From Diphasiastrum complanatum (Eukaryota > Streptophyta > Lycopodiopsida > Lycopodiales > Lycopodiaceae), in the NCBI GenBank assembly GCA_029204225.1, contig CM055103.1, positions 4,422,276 through 4,486,275 on the forward strand: DNA of 64,000 bases. The letters run 5' to 3'. Numbering within the stretch: the first letter of the stretch is position 1; the number at the start of each line of letters is the position of its first letter. Below, one piece after another: positions 1 to 11,900 of this stretch. The translations under genes were made by a program, and so were the position numbers. A model generated the notes under the pieces. The model made no database searches. It saw only the letters and a program-made list of their open reading frames with translations, and was not told where the DNA came from.

Positions 1-1010
1 TTATTTTGGAATGGAAAGGTTTGTGTACCTGGTGATGATGAGATCAAACATAAGATTTTGTTTGAATGTCACAAATCTCACCTGTTGCCTCCTCTCCTCA
101 GCACCAAATCATGGACACGCAACTCCCAGTGCAATCACCTGCTCGACGTTCTAGATCTCCGTCCCCATCAGGACCACCTCTAGTTCCTATAGCTTCTGTG
201 GTGGCCATCCACCCACAGGCAACAGTTTCGGGGGAGGGAGAAAGGGAACAGCCTACGACTACACGAGCAGAAGACACAATTGCAGCTAATCCTACTCACG
301 AAGACACAACATAATGAATAAGAGAAACTGAATCTATTCAAGTGCCGCAAGTAATAGTGGAAGTTCAAGAAAGCCCAATGGCCGAAGAGAAAGTTGAAGA
401 CCCCTGTACTCTAAAGCAAGACGGTTTCATCAATGTAGATGCTCTTGAATACTTCGATGAAGGTGATCTTGTAGAAGAGGAGCTGGAGACAATTCTAGAG
501 GTAGTTGCACCAGTCTCATCGCTAACTTCCACCACTGCCACCATTGTGCAGGACATCCCAATATACACAAGACTTTTGAGTTAGTCATAAGAGAGTTTAA
601 TTGGCCAAAACTCAAAACATACGTCGAGTCATATGTGATTACATATAAGCCCTATCAACTAGCAAAGGTTGAACAACTTAAGGCTGGTGGTTTGTTGCAT
701 CTATTGGATATCCTTGATAAGAGATGAGAAAACATATCGATGGATTTTGTAGTTGGACTTCTGAAGACCCAACAACCAAATGATTCTATTTGGGTTGTTG
801 TGGACAAGTTAACTAAGTTAGTTGCATTCATACTGGTTAAGTCAACTGCTAAGGCTTCTGATTTAGTCTAGATCTTTGTTGAAAGATTATTTCGATTATA
901 TGGACTGTCGAGTGTTGACATTGTTAGTGATAGAGATCCTAAGTTCACAGGTCACTTCTGGTCAGCACTGAAAATAATGATTCGTAAGAGAGAATTGATA
1001 GCATAAAGAA
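1..1010 (+). mobile_element. Ty3/Gypsy integrase fragment, broken
   Basis: Bases 1-78 read as the end of RNase H and the start of the integrase zinc finger (LFWNGKVCVPGDDE, then a CHKSH that matches the HHCC finger). The finger resumes near 566 (NWPKLKTYVESYV) and continues into the integrase core, with MDFVVGL near 740 and [14 protein letters not shown] near 930. The same reading is found in the chromovirus at 34379-34900, so this is a relative. In-frame stops (for example at 725 and 869) and loss of the second HHCC half show it is dead. It lies upstream of the TPP2 start. Confidence 0.85.
79..565 (+). other. Insertion of unknown origin inside the integrase zinc finger
   Basis: About 490 bp separate the two halves of the integrase HHCC finger. 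One + frame stays open across most of it, from 66 to 584, with only two stops near 312-326. The first part is Ser/Pro-rich and the second is acidic (segment DALEYFDEGDLVEEELE). I recognise no family. It could be captured host sequence or a non-conserved part of another retroelement. Both boundaries come from where integrase similarity stops and restarts. Confidence 0.45.
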
Positions 1011-1073
1011 GAATTTTCCTATAGGAAGGTCTTCGGTCTATTTAGCCCTTGGGAACGCGCCCTACTACTCCAT

Positions 1074-1435
1074 TCTTTTGGTGATTCATTGCCATGTCTT
1101 CTCATTCTACAGTTGCTTCCCATTCCTTGGCTCGGGGGTGAAGATTTTGGAGATTGATCGGTTGCTTCTACTTGGTTGGGTGGTTTGCTCCACAGCGTGT
1201 TCTCTTGTGTTTTGTCTTGTAAGTAGGCTTTGAGGAGCTTTCCCTTACATTGATTCTTTTGGTGATTCATTGCCAGGTCCTCTCAATCTACTCTTGCTTC
1301 CTATTCCTTGGCTCGAGGGTGAAGCTTTTGGAGATTGATCGGTTGCTTCTACTTGGTCGGGTGGTTTGCTCTACAGTGTGTTCTCTTGCATTTTGTCTTG
1401 TAAATATGATCTTGAGAAGCTTTCCCTTACAAGTA
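1074..1435. repeat. 181-bp tandem duplication
   Basis: Two head-to-tail units start at about 1080 and 1261 with the shared start GGTGATTCATTGCCA and are alike along their length with scattered substitutions. No coding function is apparent. The ORFs crossing the units are by-products of the duplication. Confidence 0.85.
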
Positions 1436-1703
1436 ACAACTATTATAATGACCTAACAAGGACTCAGATATGTCCATAAATGTCATGATGATGAAGTGTC
1501 TGCTATTTATTGAAGAATGGTCAAACTTGCACAAAATTATAGCTCCTAAAAGGTCTCCATTGAAATGAGTAAAAGTTTCAATACTCAAAATAAGCTCAGT
1601 AACTAGAGTGTTACAAGCAAAGGTTTATAAAATCTATTGGAACTTTATATAGGCTTTATGGGTACATTGTGCAATCCTCACCACCACTATTTTTGCTTAA
1701 ATA

Positions 1704-1825
1704 TTTTTCTCTTTTAAAGTAGAGAGAACACTCATACTTCCGTTGTGGGTGTGCTTAACTTGTGTTTTTCTCTTTTAAAGTAGAGAGGGCACTCATACTC
1801 CCTTTGTAGGTGTGCTTAGTTTTAG
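1704..1825. repeat. About 61-bp tandem duplication
   Basis: The segment starting TTTTTCTCTTTTAAAGTAGA occurs at about 1704 and again at about 1765, each followed by GAGAG and a CACTCATACT stretch. The copies are imperfect. The remainder of 1436-2190 is AT-rich DNA without a recognisable feature. Confidence 0.75.
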
Positions 1826-2191
1826 CAACTTGTGCATTCCCTGCACCATGTTAGGGAGTGCATCTATGGTAAAAAACAAAGAAAAAATTATACCAAGGCT
1901 TTGCAACGGCGATGATTGCACCAACGCACTCCATGACATGATGCAAGGAGTGCACATGTGCTAAGATTAAGCAAAGGCCTCCCTTTGTATGTTGCATTGG
2001 TGGAAGAATTGCATGTCTCTTCAAGCTGTCACCCATTTGCAAAAGAAAAAGCTAAAAACATGGTTAAAAAAATATAGCCTCAAAAAATATATAAACACTT
2101 TTTGTGGTAAATGCCCATAAGCAACTATATGGGCGCAAGCAACTTATATTATATAGATATAATAAAGTGCATGGGGCTTTAAGGTAACCCC

Positions 2192-2194
2192 CTT

Positions 2195-2247
<53 letters not shown>
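2192..2247. repeat. GT/GA microsatellite in the likely TPP2 promoter or 5' leader
   Basis: A short GT run passes directly into about 20 GA repeats, some 320 bp upstream of the proposed TPP2 start codon. Purine/pyrimidine dinucleotide runs are common in plant promoters and 5' UTRs, so a regulatory role is possible but not shown. No clear TATA box was found between here and the start codon. Confidence 0.7.
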
Positions 2248-2249
<2 letters not shown>

Positions 2250-2566
2250 CAGATTCCACAAGAAGAGAGGAGGGCTTACCTTTACATTTCTATTCCTCCC
2301 TTGGAGATCTTCCAGGAGGCTTTTCATCTACTCGAGGGGATCCGTGAGGGGACTCGTGAGGACTTGAAAAGGCTCGGCGTTGCTTGCAATCCACAGGTCC
2401 TTGGCTCCTGATTGCTACTCCACAGCTGCTGCTGCTACTTAAATCATTGCTTTTTCCCAATTGGGTTCTACTGTTCATCACCTTTGGTTGCACAGATTCA
2501 TTCAGCCAGTTCAGTTTTTAAGCAGGGAAGCGTCTTGCATACATCTTTCTGTAGAAGTGGGCTCAT

Positions 2567-2951
2567 ATGCCCACCTCTATTTACTCTTCTTTTTGCTCTT
2601 TTATACCTCTCACTCACTTTTCCGTAGCATTTTCGAAGTTGGGCTTAGTTAAAGCCAGCAGCTTTGTTAGCCATGTGGCTGGCAAAAATCTGCAGTTACC
2701 AAAAGTAAAGACTTCAGTAAAAAGCAGCGGTCCGCTTATGCTGGATATTTTTGATAATTGTGAGAAAGAGAGTTTTTTGGGGATGCCTGTCATCCAAGAA
2801 GACAAGCCTAGACTGGAGGATCTGTCTCATGAGAAAATAGACACGTCTACATTTTTGGCTGGTCTAATGCCCAAGAAAGAAATTGGAGCTGACAAATTTT
2901 TAGAGGCTTATCCTCATTGTGATGGACGGGGCATCGTGATTGCTATCCTGG
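2567..2951 (+). CDS. TPP2: TPP2 exon 1 (start codon, pre-catalytic region)
   Basis: The start is the first ATG after an in-frame TAG at 2549-2551. The first ~45 residues are Ser/Thr/Phe-rich with no acidic residue, which could be an organelle-targeting extension; a start further downstream is possible. Residues 105-128 match the conserved lead-in to the catalytic Asp ([26 protein letters not shown]). The exon ends with the first base of the Asp codon, before donor GTAAGC. Confidence 0.9.
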
Positions 2952-5900
2952 GTAAGCAAAGGAGTGTTTTTGGTAGTGGGTTTTGTATTAGTAAGCAGTA
3001 TTGCCTCTGTAAGTTCGTACGAGCATGCGAGTGGTTGAGTGGTTGAAGTATGCCAAAATTTGCCGTACTTGCATGCCACAATATAGTGATAGGTGAAACT
3101 ATATACAACGCAATACAAAAAATATCAATAAATAAAATCTAGTGATAGATCTAATCATGATGTCTAGAGATTTGTTAATGATTTAGTTGTAGTAAATGAA
3201 GTCAGATCTTAATAATGCATGAAGGCTGAATCAACTCACTTTTGGATGTGTTTAGTCTTCATTTTTTTAATCAGACTAGCGTTTGCCAGTTCTAAAAGTT
3301 TTTACAATTGTTGATAGTTAAGTGGTAGGACATACAATTGTTGATAGTTAAGTGGTAGGACATACTCCTATGAGACTTTGTGGAATACAAAATGTGACTA
3401 GGAATAGATGAACATTAACTATCCTTGTTCTATCAATGTGTGTGTTGTGAGGCTAATCATTACTCTTTGAAGTCTTTTCTAAGGTTTTTTACATCAGTTT
3501 GTTGTTTGCATTGGTAGTAATTGAATTAAGATGATGTGAATAAGATGGTTTTAGAGTGACTTGCATGAGAAGTAATTAATAGTCCTGTAAAGTGTGGAAG
3601 GTGACATGAATTGACCCATTGCTGATCTTTTTGGCTGTAAAAAGGTTCGATTCTTAATTGTTTCTAGAAGAAGCATTTGCAGGTTTATTGCAGTTAGGTT
3701 GACTTTGATTTTTGAGTTAAGTTGTTTCATTGTTGAGGTTTCAAAGATCTCTTATTCTCTGCCTGCTTAGTCAAACCAAAAATCTTCATCTTCTATTTTT
3801 TTTAAAATGACTTTAAGTCAGTCCTAGCGAAGGTAGATAGAACTTCTAAGTAGTTCTCATCTCTTATGTGAACTATAATCAAAGTTTCTTAGACTCCAAA
3901 TCAAGGTTACATCGAACCGCGGTTTGAACCGCGAACCGCGGTTCAAACCACTGAATCGTTAGGTACCGGTTCGAACCGGTTCTGCTGCATTTTTGGCCCT
4001 CATGGTTTCTGGCAGCCTTGGATCTAATCAAGAATGTATCATAGTGTTTTTTTGTTATCTATATCTTATTTGAATCGTTAAACAAAAGACTAGAACCTTG
4101 TATTAAGCTCCTACCAAATGATTTGAAAAAACCCCTAATCTCTTTCGAATCTCACAAGAAAAGCAAAAAGAATAGGGGGGAGATTTCAGATTTTCAGAGT
4201 ATCGGCATGTTGGAATCGAGGTTCAAATTGAGAATCAATTTAAAAAAATGTTCGAACCTTTTCCCGATTCGAACCGAGCTAGCTGGTTTTAATCAGTTCG
4301 AATCGGTTCGAATCGCCCGATTCGAATCGGCTTGTAACCTTGCTCCAAATCGTAATCTTTTGACTTCAGCTCATATTTGACAAAGCCTGCTCATGTGAGG
4401 AATGCCCTGAAAGAGCCTAGTCTCCACATACAACTGGTGTGAGGAGATCCGGAGCTGTTCCAATGTAAATTGGAGTCACTGTGAGAGTCCACTATCCAGA
4501 TAACGAGGTAAAATTGGGACGTTGACAATATTCAGCTCGAGGAAATTGGAACGATAGAAATCTGGTTTGACCCCAAGAGGTCCCTGCCATGTGTGTAGGC
4601 ACCGAGAAGCTTGGGAGTACCATGATAACCGATGATCCTGATGATGAAGCTGCTGAGAAGAAAGAAGAGCTATGTGTAACGTGGAATTTTAAGACTCGTA
4701 AACCTATGGATATATGTAATCAACATGAAAGTAGCCTCAACCCGAAGTGGCATGACAAAAAACTCAGCAAGGATAATTTGTTGAGGAATGGAGGGCTTGG
4801 CCCGGATCGTACATGCAAGCATCGTGACCTGTAGATGAGAATAGTAGTCCACTCTTCCTCAGGAATCTCTGTACACGAAGCCTCTATTGCATTATAATGT
4901 TTGCTCGAACCATGGTTCGGTTTGAACTGCTGTTTGCTTAAAAATTCTTGTATTTGCAGCTGGGGCCTGATTGTTTCCAAAACATGTTTTCGGAGAGGAG
5001 AGGAGAGGAGAGGAGAGAAGAGGGGAGGAGAGGAGAGGGAGTGAGAGAAGAGGAGAGAGGGAGTGCGAGAAGAGGAGGTAGTGAGAGAAGAGATTAGAGG
5101 AGAGGGTGCGTTTTGCCATTTGGTTTAGATTTTGCCATTGAGAGTTGAAACTTGAGAGAAGCATCGATAAAATGATCAATCATCATTGGAATCTAGAGGT
5201 TGAGAGATATCCACTTTTCACTAGACACATGAAACAAATTTGGGGCAATTATGGATTTAAACAAGAGGGTGATGGGACATTTTAGATCTCGATTCTTAGG
5301 AGAATTTATTCAAGATGGATCTACAATACTATAGATGTGAATTTTGAAACAAGGAGGCCCACTTTCACCTACATTCTTCAATCTAAAGTTTATATCAATC
5401 AGTTGGAGTCGGTGATACAGTATTTTGTCGTGACTCGTGACTCGTCTAGGGGAGATGTTGGTCTCCACTCTAATATACGATATCCACATCGAAAGAGGGG
5501 CCCCGACTAGTGCTATGATGAATTATGAAACATTGCCTTGTACAGTGTACAAATATGAGAGGCAAAGATGTCTCGGGTTTGGAGGTTGATGATGAGAAGA
5601 GCAACTAAATTTTAATTGATGCGTCAATGATCATGCTAGCTTTACTAATACGGGACATCTCCAATTAGCTTGATACTAAGTTATTACTAAGTTTATGTTA
5701 TGTAAATCATGATTTATCCTCAAAAAGAGTCAAACTTTAATAAAAAACCCCAAACCCTAAAACCGCTTCAAACAGTTTGACGGTTTGAACCTAGCCTGTT
5801 TGATTCAAACGCAGTTCGTACCTTCGAATCGGCCGGTTCGAACCTGGCATCTAAACATTGTGCTGCATACATGGTTGTACGTGAAACAATGGTGTCAAAC

Positions 5901-8900
5901 AATTGACACTTACTCGGGGCATCCTAAATGTGCTTCCTGAAGCAAAACTGTTCAAGACCAACAAAAGAAGCATGGCCCTTCCGCTAGCTGTGGCCGTGTG
6001 TCTCATGCTGAAAGTAGGTCCAGTAAAGGGTGCCCTCAAATAAGTATAAGAGGATACCACCTCAAGTGATTGCCCTCCTAAAGTAGACACGTGTGGCTGC
6101 ATATTGGTCCTAGAGGTATTAAAAACATAATTTGTGTTTTCCTAGTTAAACTTGTCCAAATGCCACTGCAACCCCTCACCGGAAGAAGAAAGCAATGCAA
6201 CATTGTCAACGTAAAGGAGGATGAAATTAAACATGTCACAAAGCCTACATCCACTACCCCCATCATGGTTGATGACTTTCTCAAGCTCATTAATATACAA
6301 ACCAAAGAGTGTGGGAGAGAGAGAACGCCCCTGCTTCACCCCAATAGTACTCCTAACTCTCCGAGAGACCCTCATTTGATTTAAAACATCCCAAAACCTG
6401 CTCATATAGTGGCATGACAACCAAAATCGTTTAAGTGGAAAAGTCAAGATCCCTCAATACTTGGATGAGCATGTGTCACAAGTTTGAATCAAAAGCTTTT
6501 TGGAAATCCACAAAACAACAATAAACTCTCTCATGTTTGAACCTCGCCTCCTCATTGATAGGCCAAAGTGAAAACATGATAAGTAGCGGAATGCTGTGTC
6601 CTGAAACCGGCTTGACCCAAAGCATGTAATCCTCATGACTTTGCCTCGCTGCCAATCATTGTCTGAAGAATAGTGTGATAGAGCTTAGCCATAATGTGCT
6701 TGTGCCCAATCATAATGGTCCGGTAGCTATCAGGCTTCATGGTCACCACTCTTGTGGAGGGGTGGATCATATCGGTGCACCATGATAGAGGGAAAGTAGA
6801 AGTGACAACGTGATTAAGGAGTAAGGCCAAAATGGGTGAAAGTATATCAGTGGCATGATTCAGGAGTTCAGCCTCTAAATCATGAATATCTTGTGCTCGA
6901 TGGATTTTCAATCTCTCAATGGCAAGGGAGACCATATTTGAGGTGAAAAAGGAGAAGGTGGAGGAAGAGGAGATATCTCAATCGGATTTGTGAGAAAGAT
7001 GTAGAGTGATGTGGCATACTCTGTCCAATGACTCAGATCTCTCAACAAAAGGAGGTAGGGCCTGGGGGTCCGGGGAAAATTTTTACGCCAAAAAGCACTA
7101 GAAGAGGAACTATAAAGGCCATCAACAAGGCGCTTCCTTGTGGAGGTCTCATATAAATGCTTTTTATATTGACAAGTATAGCCTATAAACGTATGATGTT
7201 ACAAAGATGATGAGAAAAAGAAGATTGCGGATAAATGAGTTGTAGGTGGAGGTGTTTACATAAATCATTGTACCAGTGGTGAAGGTGACATACAATTGAG
7301 CATGTGGAGTTATTACTGTCTTTGGATTGGAAAGCCATGGAACTAGCAGTATGAAGATCTGTAGTGAGAAATGTTGCTTCGGAGTGGAGTGTATTGCCAT
7401 ATGGGAAGCTTTGGAGTATGAAAGAGAGAGCTTTTTGATAAAGGTGTGTATGAATGGCTGTACTTATATCTAGGAGGATGAGAGGGGGAAAGACATAAAA
7501 CGATGAGCTCAAGTGGATGGAAAGTAAGGAATGATTGATAGTGTGGGGGAGAAATAGTGAATGAGATAGAAAGTGTATGAGAGATGGTGACCCCATGAAG
7601 TAGTACCGCAACATTGTGTCCACCACTATGTGGGTGGCAAGTATAGTCACCAGAACTCGGCCAACGAGATAGGCCATGGAAAGACATAAAACGATGAGCT
7701 CAAGTGGATGGAAAGTAAGGAATGATTGATAGTGTGGGGGAGAAATAGTGAATGAGATAGAAAGTGTATGAGAGATGGTGACCCCATGAAGTAGTACCGC
7801 AACATTGTGTCCACCACTATGTGGGTGGCAAGTATAGTCACTAGAACTCGGCCAACGAGATAGGCCATTAAAAATGGCAAGCTCATGAGCCTCACCTAGT
7901 AGAAGAAAATGTTAGATTAATGGTTAATTTATTACCGCTTAATGATGTTATTAGGTTTATGGGCCAGCCTAATCTGTTTTTAGTATACTTAGTTAGAATA
8001 GATCTTGACTCAAGTCAAAGATTCTATGTCCTTGATCTATAGCACCAATTTTGCTAGATATAGGTACAAGATTATGGTAATTGCTTTTGCATCTATTGCG
8101 CCCTTCTACTTAGAGACATAGAGTGTTTTGGTTTGCAGGTCAACGTTGCTGGAAAATCGACTAGGAGGATAGATTGTCAACTATTGCTTAGATTATTTTT
8201 TTTGAAGAGAATTTGCAGAAGGATTGCTGAATTCCTGCAGCTCAGATCTCTGAAAGTTTCAGATTTAGTTCACTGGAAACTTGCTACTAATTTGACGATA
8301 CTGATTGCTGAAGATCAGGCTACTGCATTGGTTATTTCTATCGTGTATCATACTGTTTATGTTCTATGTATATAAAGATTAGAAGCAGATGCTGAAGCTG
8401 ATGCATCTAGTGCAGATTCAGGAGTGGATCCAGCTGCTGCAGGCCTGCAACTGACATCTGACGGAAGCCCTAAAATCTTGGACATTTTGGACTGGTGAGC
8501 ATAGCATTTTATGTTAATTTATATTCGGATGAAAATTGGGCCAAAAAACATCCCTTTATTCTTGAAAGGTAGATACTTGTGGTAACAGGATATTCGGTTT
8601 CTATTGTCTCTAAATTGACAATTGGTAGATTGATTTTTGTGCGCTGAAAGGGGTATCTTTCTTTATAGCCTTGAGAATGATATCAGTTCTGTCAATTACA
8701 TAAACTTTCCTGCTAAACCATTTTAGGCAATGCTTCATTGTTGATAGAAAGTGGCTAGCTATGTTAGAGAGCTATTGCAATCTAGTTGTTTGCTTGATTC
8801 TCCTGCATCTTAATTGTGAAGAGCTGTTTTAAGCTTTTTTTTAAATTTGATGCAGTGTCATGCTATCTATAATGTTTTCAACAGGAAAGTAGCCCGTCAA

Positions 8901-11900
8901 CTCTGTAGAAACGCACTGCCTTTTTCGTTCTGGCTAAGCAATAAAAACTCGCTGCCATATGCCTAGGTGTGAACCATTAAAACTAAGAAAGCTTTACGTA
9001 TAGAAAGCTGCTTAGGTTTGGTGCTTAGATAATCTTATTGCTGGTTCTTTTTGGCGTATACATAGTCTATAATTCAAGAAGAACTCTGATGAGGGCTTAG
9101 AAGTTATTGAATGTGACATGTTCATAATTGATGTGCCTATTACAAGAAATATGTGTGAAATCTTGATGATTATAATGTTAGATCTTTCTCTCATACTTGT
9201 TAACTGAGTACTAAGTATGCTTTTTGGTTTTCAAGCCGGGCCTGAATGTTTTCTGTCTAAGCAGCACAGGAAGTGGGGATATTGACACATCTGGAGTGGT
9301 AAAAGAAGATGAAGATGGATATATTGTTGGAGCTTCAGGTGACTTAGTCATTCTATCTTGGATGCTTATTGGGGTACTTCACATTAAAAGTGACGTTTCA
9401 GTTTTGTCTCAAGCCTCCAGTGGAAGGAGAAATAACTTGATATTTTTAGGTGCACGCTTACAAATCAACAAGGCATGGAAAAATCCTTCGAAGGAGTGGC
9501 GTGTTGGCTGCAAGTTTGTCTATGAACTTTTCACAGAAAGCCTTACATCTCGAGTTAAGGTGTATAAAATTTTGACTTGAAATTATCGCACATTTTTATA
9601 CTTTTCTCTGGAATGTTCAAAATATCTAAGTCAATCATATTTATGGTCAAGTTGTGCTTTTACCTTAATAATGCTTTGAACTAGCTTAATAACCCTTTTA
9701 CCACTGATATCTGTTTTGTACATTCAGAGTCTATGGAGGTATGGAATGATTTGTTGTAAATTTTCTGTATTTGTCCTGTATGCTCAAAATAATGCTCTTT
9801 CCTTCTCCAATCATTTTTATTTTCCATTGTTTCTCTTTCATCAAATTTGGGATACCTTTCCTTGAACAATTGCTCACCATCAAATACCTTGTGGTGCCCA
9901 TAATCTCGTGGCATAATCACAGAAAGAACGTAAAAGGAAGTGGGATGAGCAACAAAGAGAGGCCCTAACTAATGCTCTTCGTCAACTTGCTTTATTTGAT
10001 ATGGTAAGCAATTTATTGACTTCAATTTGTAAATTCTTCCAGTTTTTGTAGTTTCAAAAGTGCTTGTCTAGTTAATTATGCTCTCATATGCAAGGTGATG
10101 CGTTGACTGTTCTTCCTTGTTTCTCACTGTCCACAATATCTTCCCATGGAACAGAAACATCGTCAAACATCTGATTCTATTCTTAAAAAGCAGCGTGAGG
10201 AACTCCAAAATCGTGTTGATATCCTGCAGAAACTAAATGAGGTGAGAAGTTCCATCTCGTATAAAATGAGAAACTTTTTAGACATTTATAGAATCTAGCA
10301 CTACTCAAAATGCAAGATAGACAAAGCTCAAACATGAAGCAAGTTTTGAATTTAGACTCCAAAATTCTTTGTTTCAAGTTTTTGCATGAATGGGTACTGA
10401 TTCTGGCGATGCTTACTATTTTCTAAAGATCTATGAAGACAAAGGTCCTATTATTGATGCTGTTGTGTGGCATGATGGAAACTTCTGGAGGGTAGCCCTT
10501 GATACACAAGATATGGAAGGTAGTAGTGGGCTTGGAAAGCTGGCAGATTTCACCCCATTAACAAACTACAGGTACATCATATAGTAGCTTTGCATCCTTA
10601 GTTGTCTTAATGTAGCAAACCTTTGTAAACAGCTTAAGTCTTTTTTCTCTTGTGCAGTGTACTTATTAACCGATTAAAAACAGTTTACAATAATGAAACA
10701 GTAAAAAACTAGACAAGAGGAACGACCTGGGACTATCGAGAGGATCCAACTTGCCATCTCAAAGCGATCGAACATGGTCATTGTCTGTCTAAACTAGCAC
10801 TCCACAGCAATCGCCCATCAACTGAGTTGTGACTATTAATGACAATGTATATACCACCTACTAAATAGAAAATCTAGGTAAGCCGCCTGGTTAACATTGT
10901 GCAGCAAGGGCAACAAGAAGGCCTCATGATACCAAGTGTAAGAAACATGATAGTATTATGTATAGAAGGAAATATTGAGCATGAATCCATCATGGGCAAT
11001 GTCCTTGGACCAATAGCCTTCAGGAGGGCTTGGTCTTAAACAATTGCCTGCCTACTCAAAATATAATCTATGGCTCTTCTACTATCAACACTTCAGAGGT
11101 TTGCTCTTCCATCCCTTTACCCCTTTGTTTTGCTAGTAGATATGGTACAAATCATAGAGAAAGGTTTAACTTTTTGTCTAGATGTGATTTGAATAAACTT
11201 CATAATTTTGGAGAAGGCCCTATTAAATAGTCTATTTTTAAGTCTTTGCTTGTTAGTATTCACTATACAAATAACCATATCAGAATTTTGAATCGCCTTA
11301 GACGTCTTAGAGAAAAACATGTGCATACTTCTATGCTCTTAGCCCAATCCATACCACCCAAGTAATCTATGCCTCTTAGCCCAATCCATACCACCCAAGT
11401 AATTTATGTCATTTATAACATACGAAGTAGTAGTATGGTATATGTTGGCCAAACTTTTCGGTCTGCTTTTGTACGTTTTCAAGAACATGTTCGAGAAGCT
11501 AGAAGAGTACATAGCTCTAATTTTTTTAAAGAGGATTCAAAACCTTTGCTATAGCCAAATGTGATCTTTTCCCATACTTTAGATAATATGTCTTGTCAAG
11601 CTCTTGGTATTTCACATTCTCACTTTTATCAACTTAAAAACTCTTTTATGGTGCTTTATAAATTCCAAAGCTAATGTTAAAACTAAACTTTTTACCTCTA
11701 GTAAAGATCTACTCATCACAATTTTTACTTTGCCTGATCTTGACAAAATTAGTTCGAGCTCTATTCTTAGAAAGCTTGAAGTTATGAATGCTCTTCCTCC
11801 TTGTGTGCAAAAAATTTGGAATCATCCAGTGGTTGCATAGAAATATGTGAAAACTATAGGATAAAAAGCCTTTTAATTATGCTGATATTGGTTGGAATCT

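Noticed and set aside
4123-4380. 85-codon ORF in intron 1
   Set aside because: It runs out of the right end of the hAT MITE into flanking DNA; the frame is composition driven.
7183-7895. Overlapping - strand ORFs of 82-164 codons
   Set aside because: They repeat because of the 191-bp tandem duplication and show no known domain.
9224-9580. 118-codon ORF as a separate gene
   Set aside because: It is TPP2 exons 3 and 4 read through the short intron between them.
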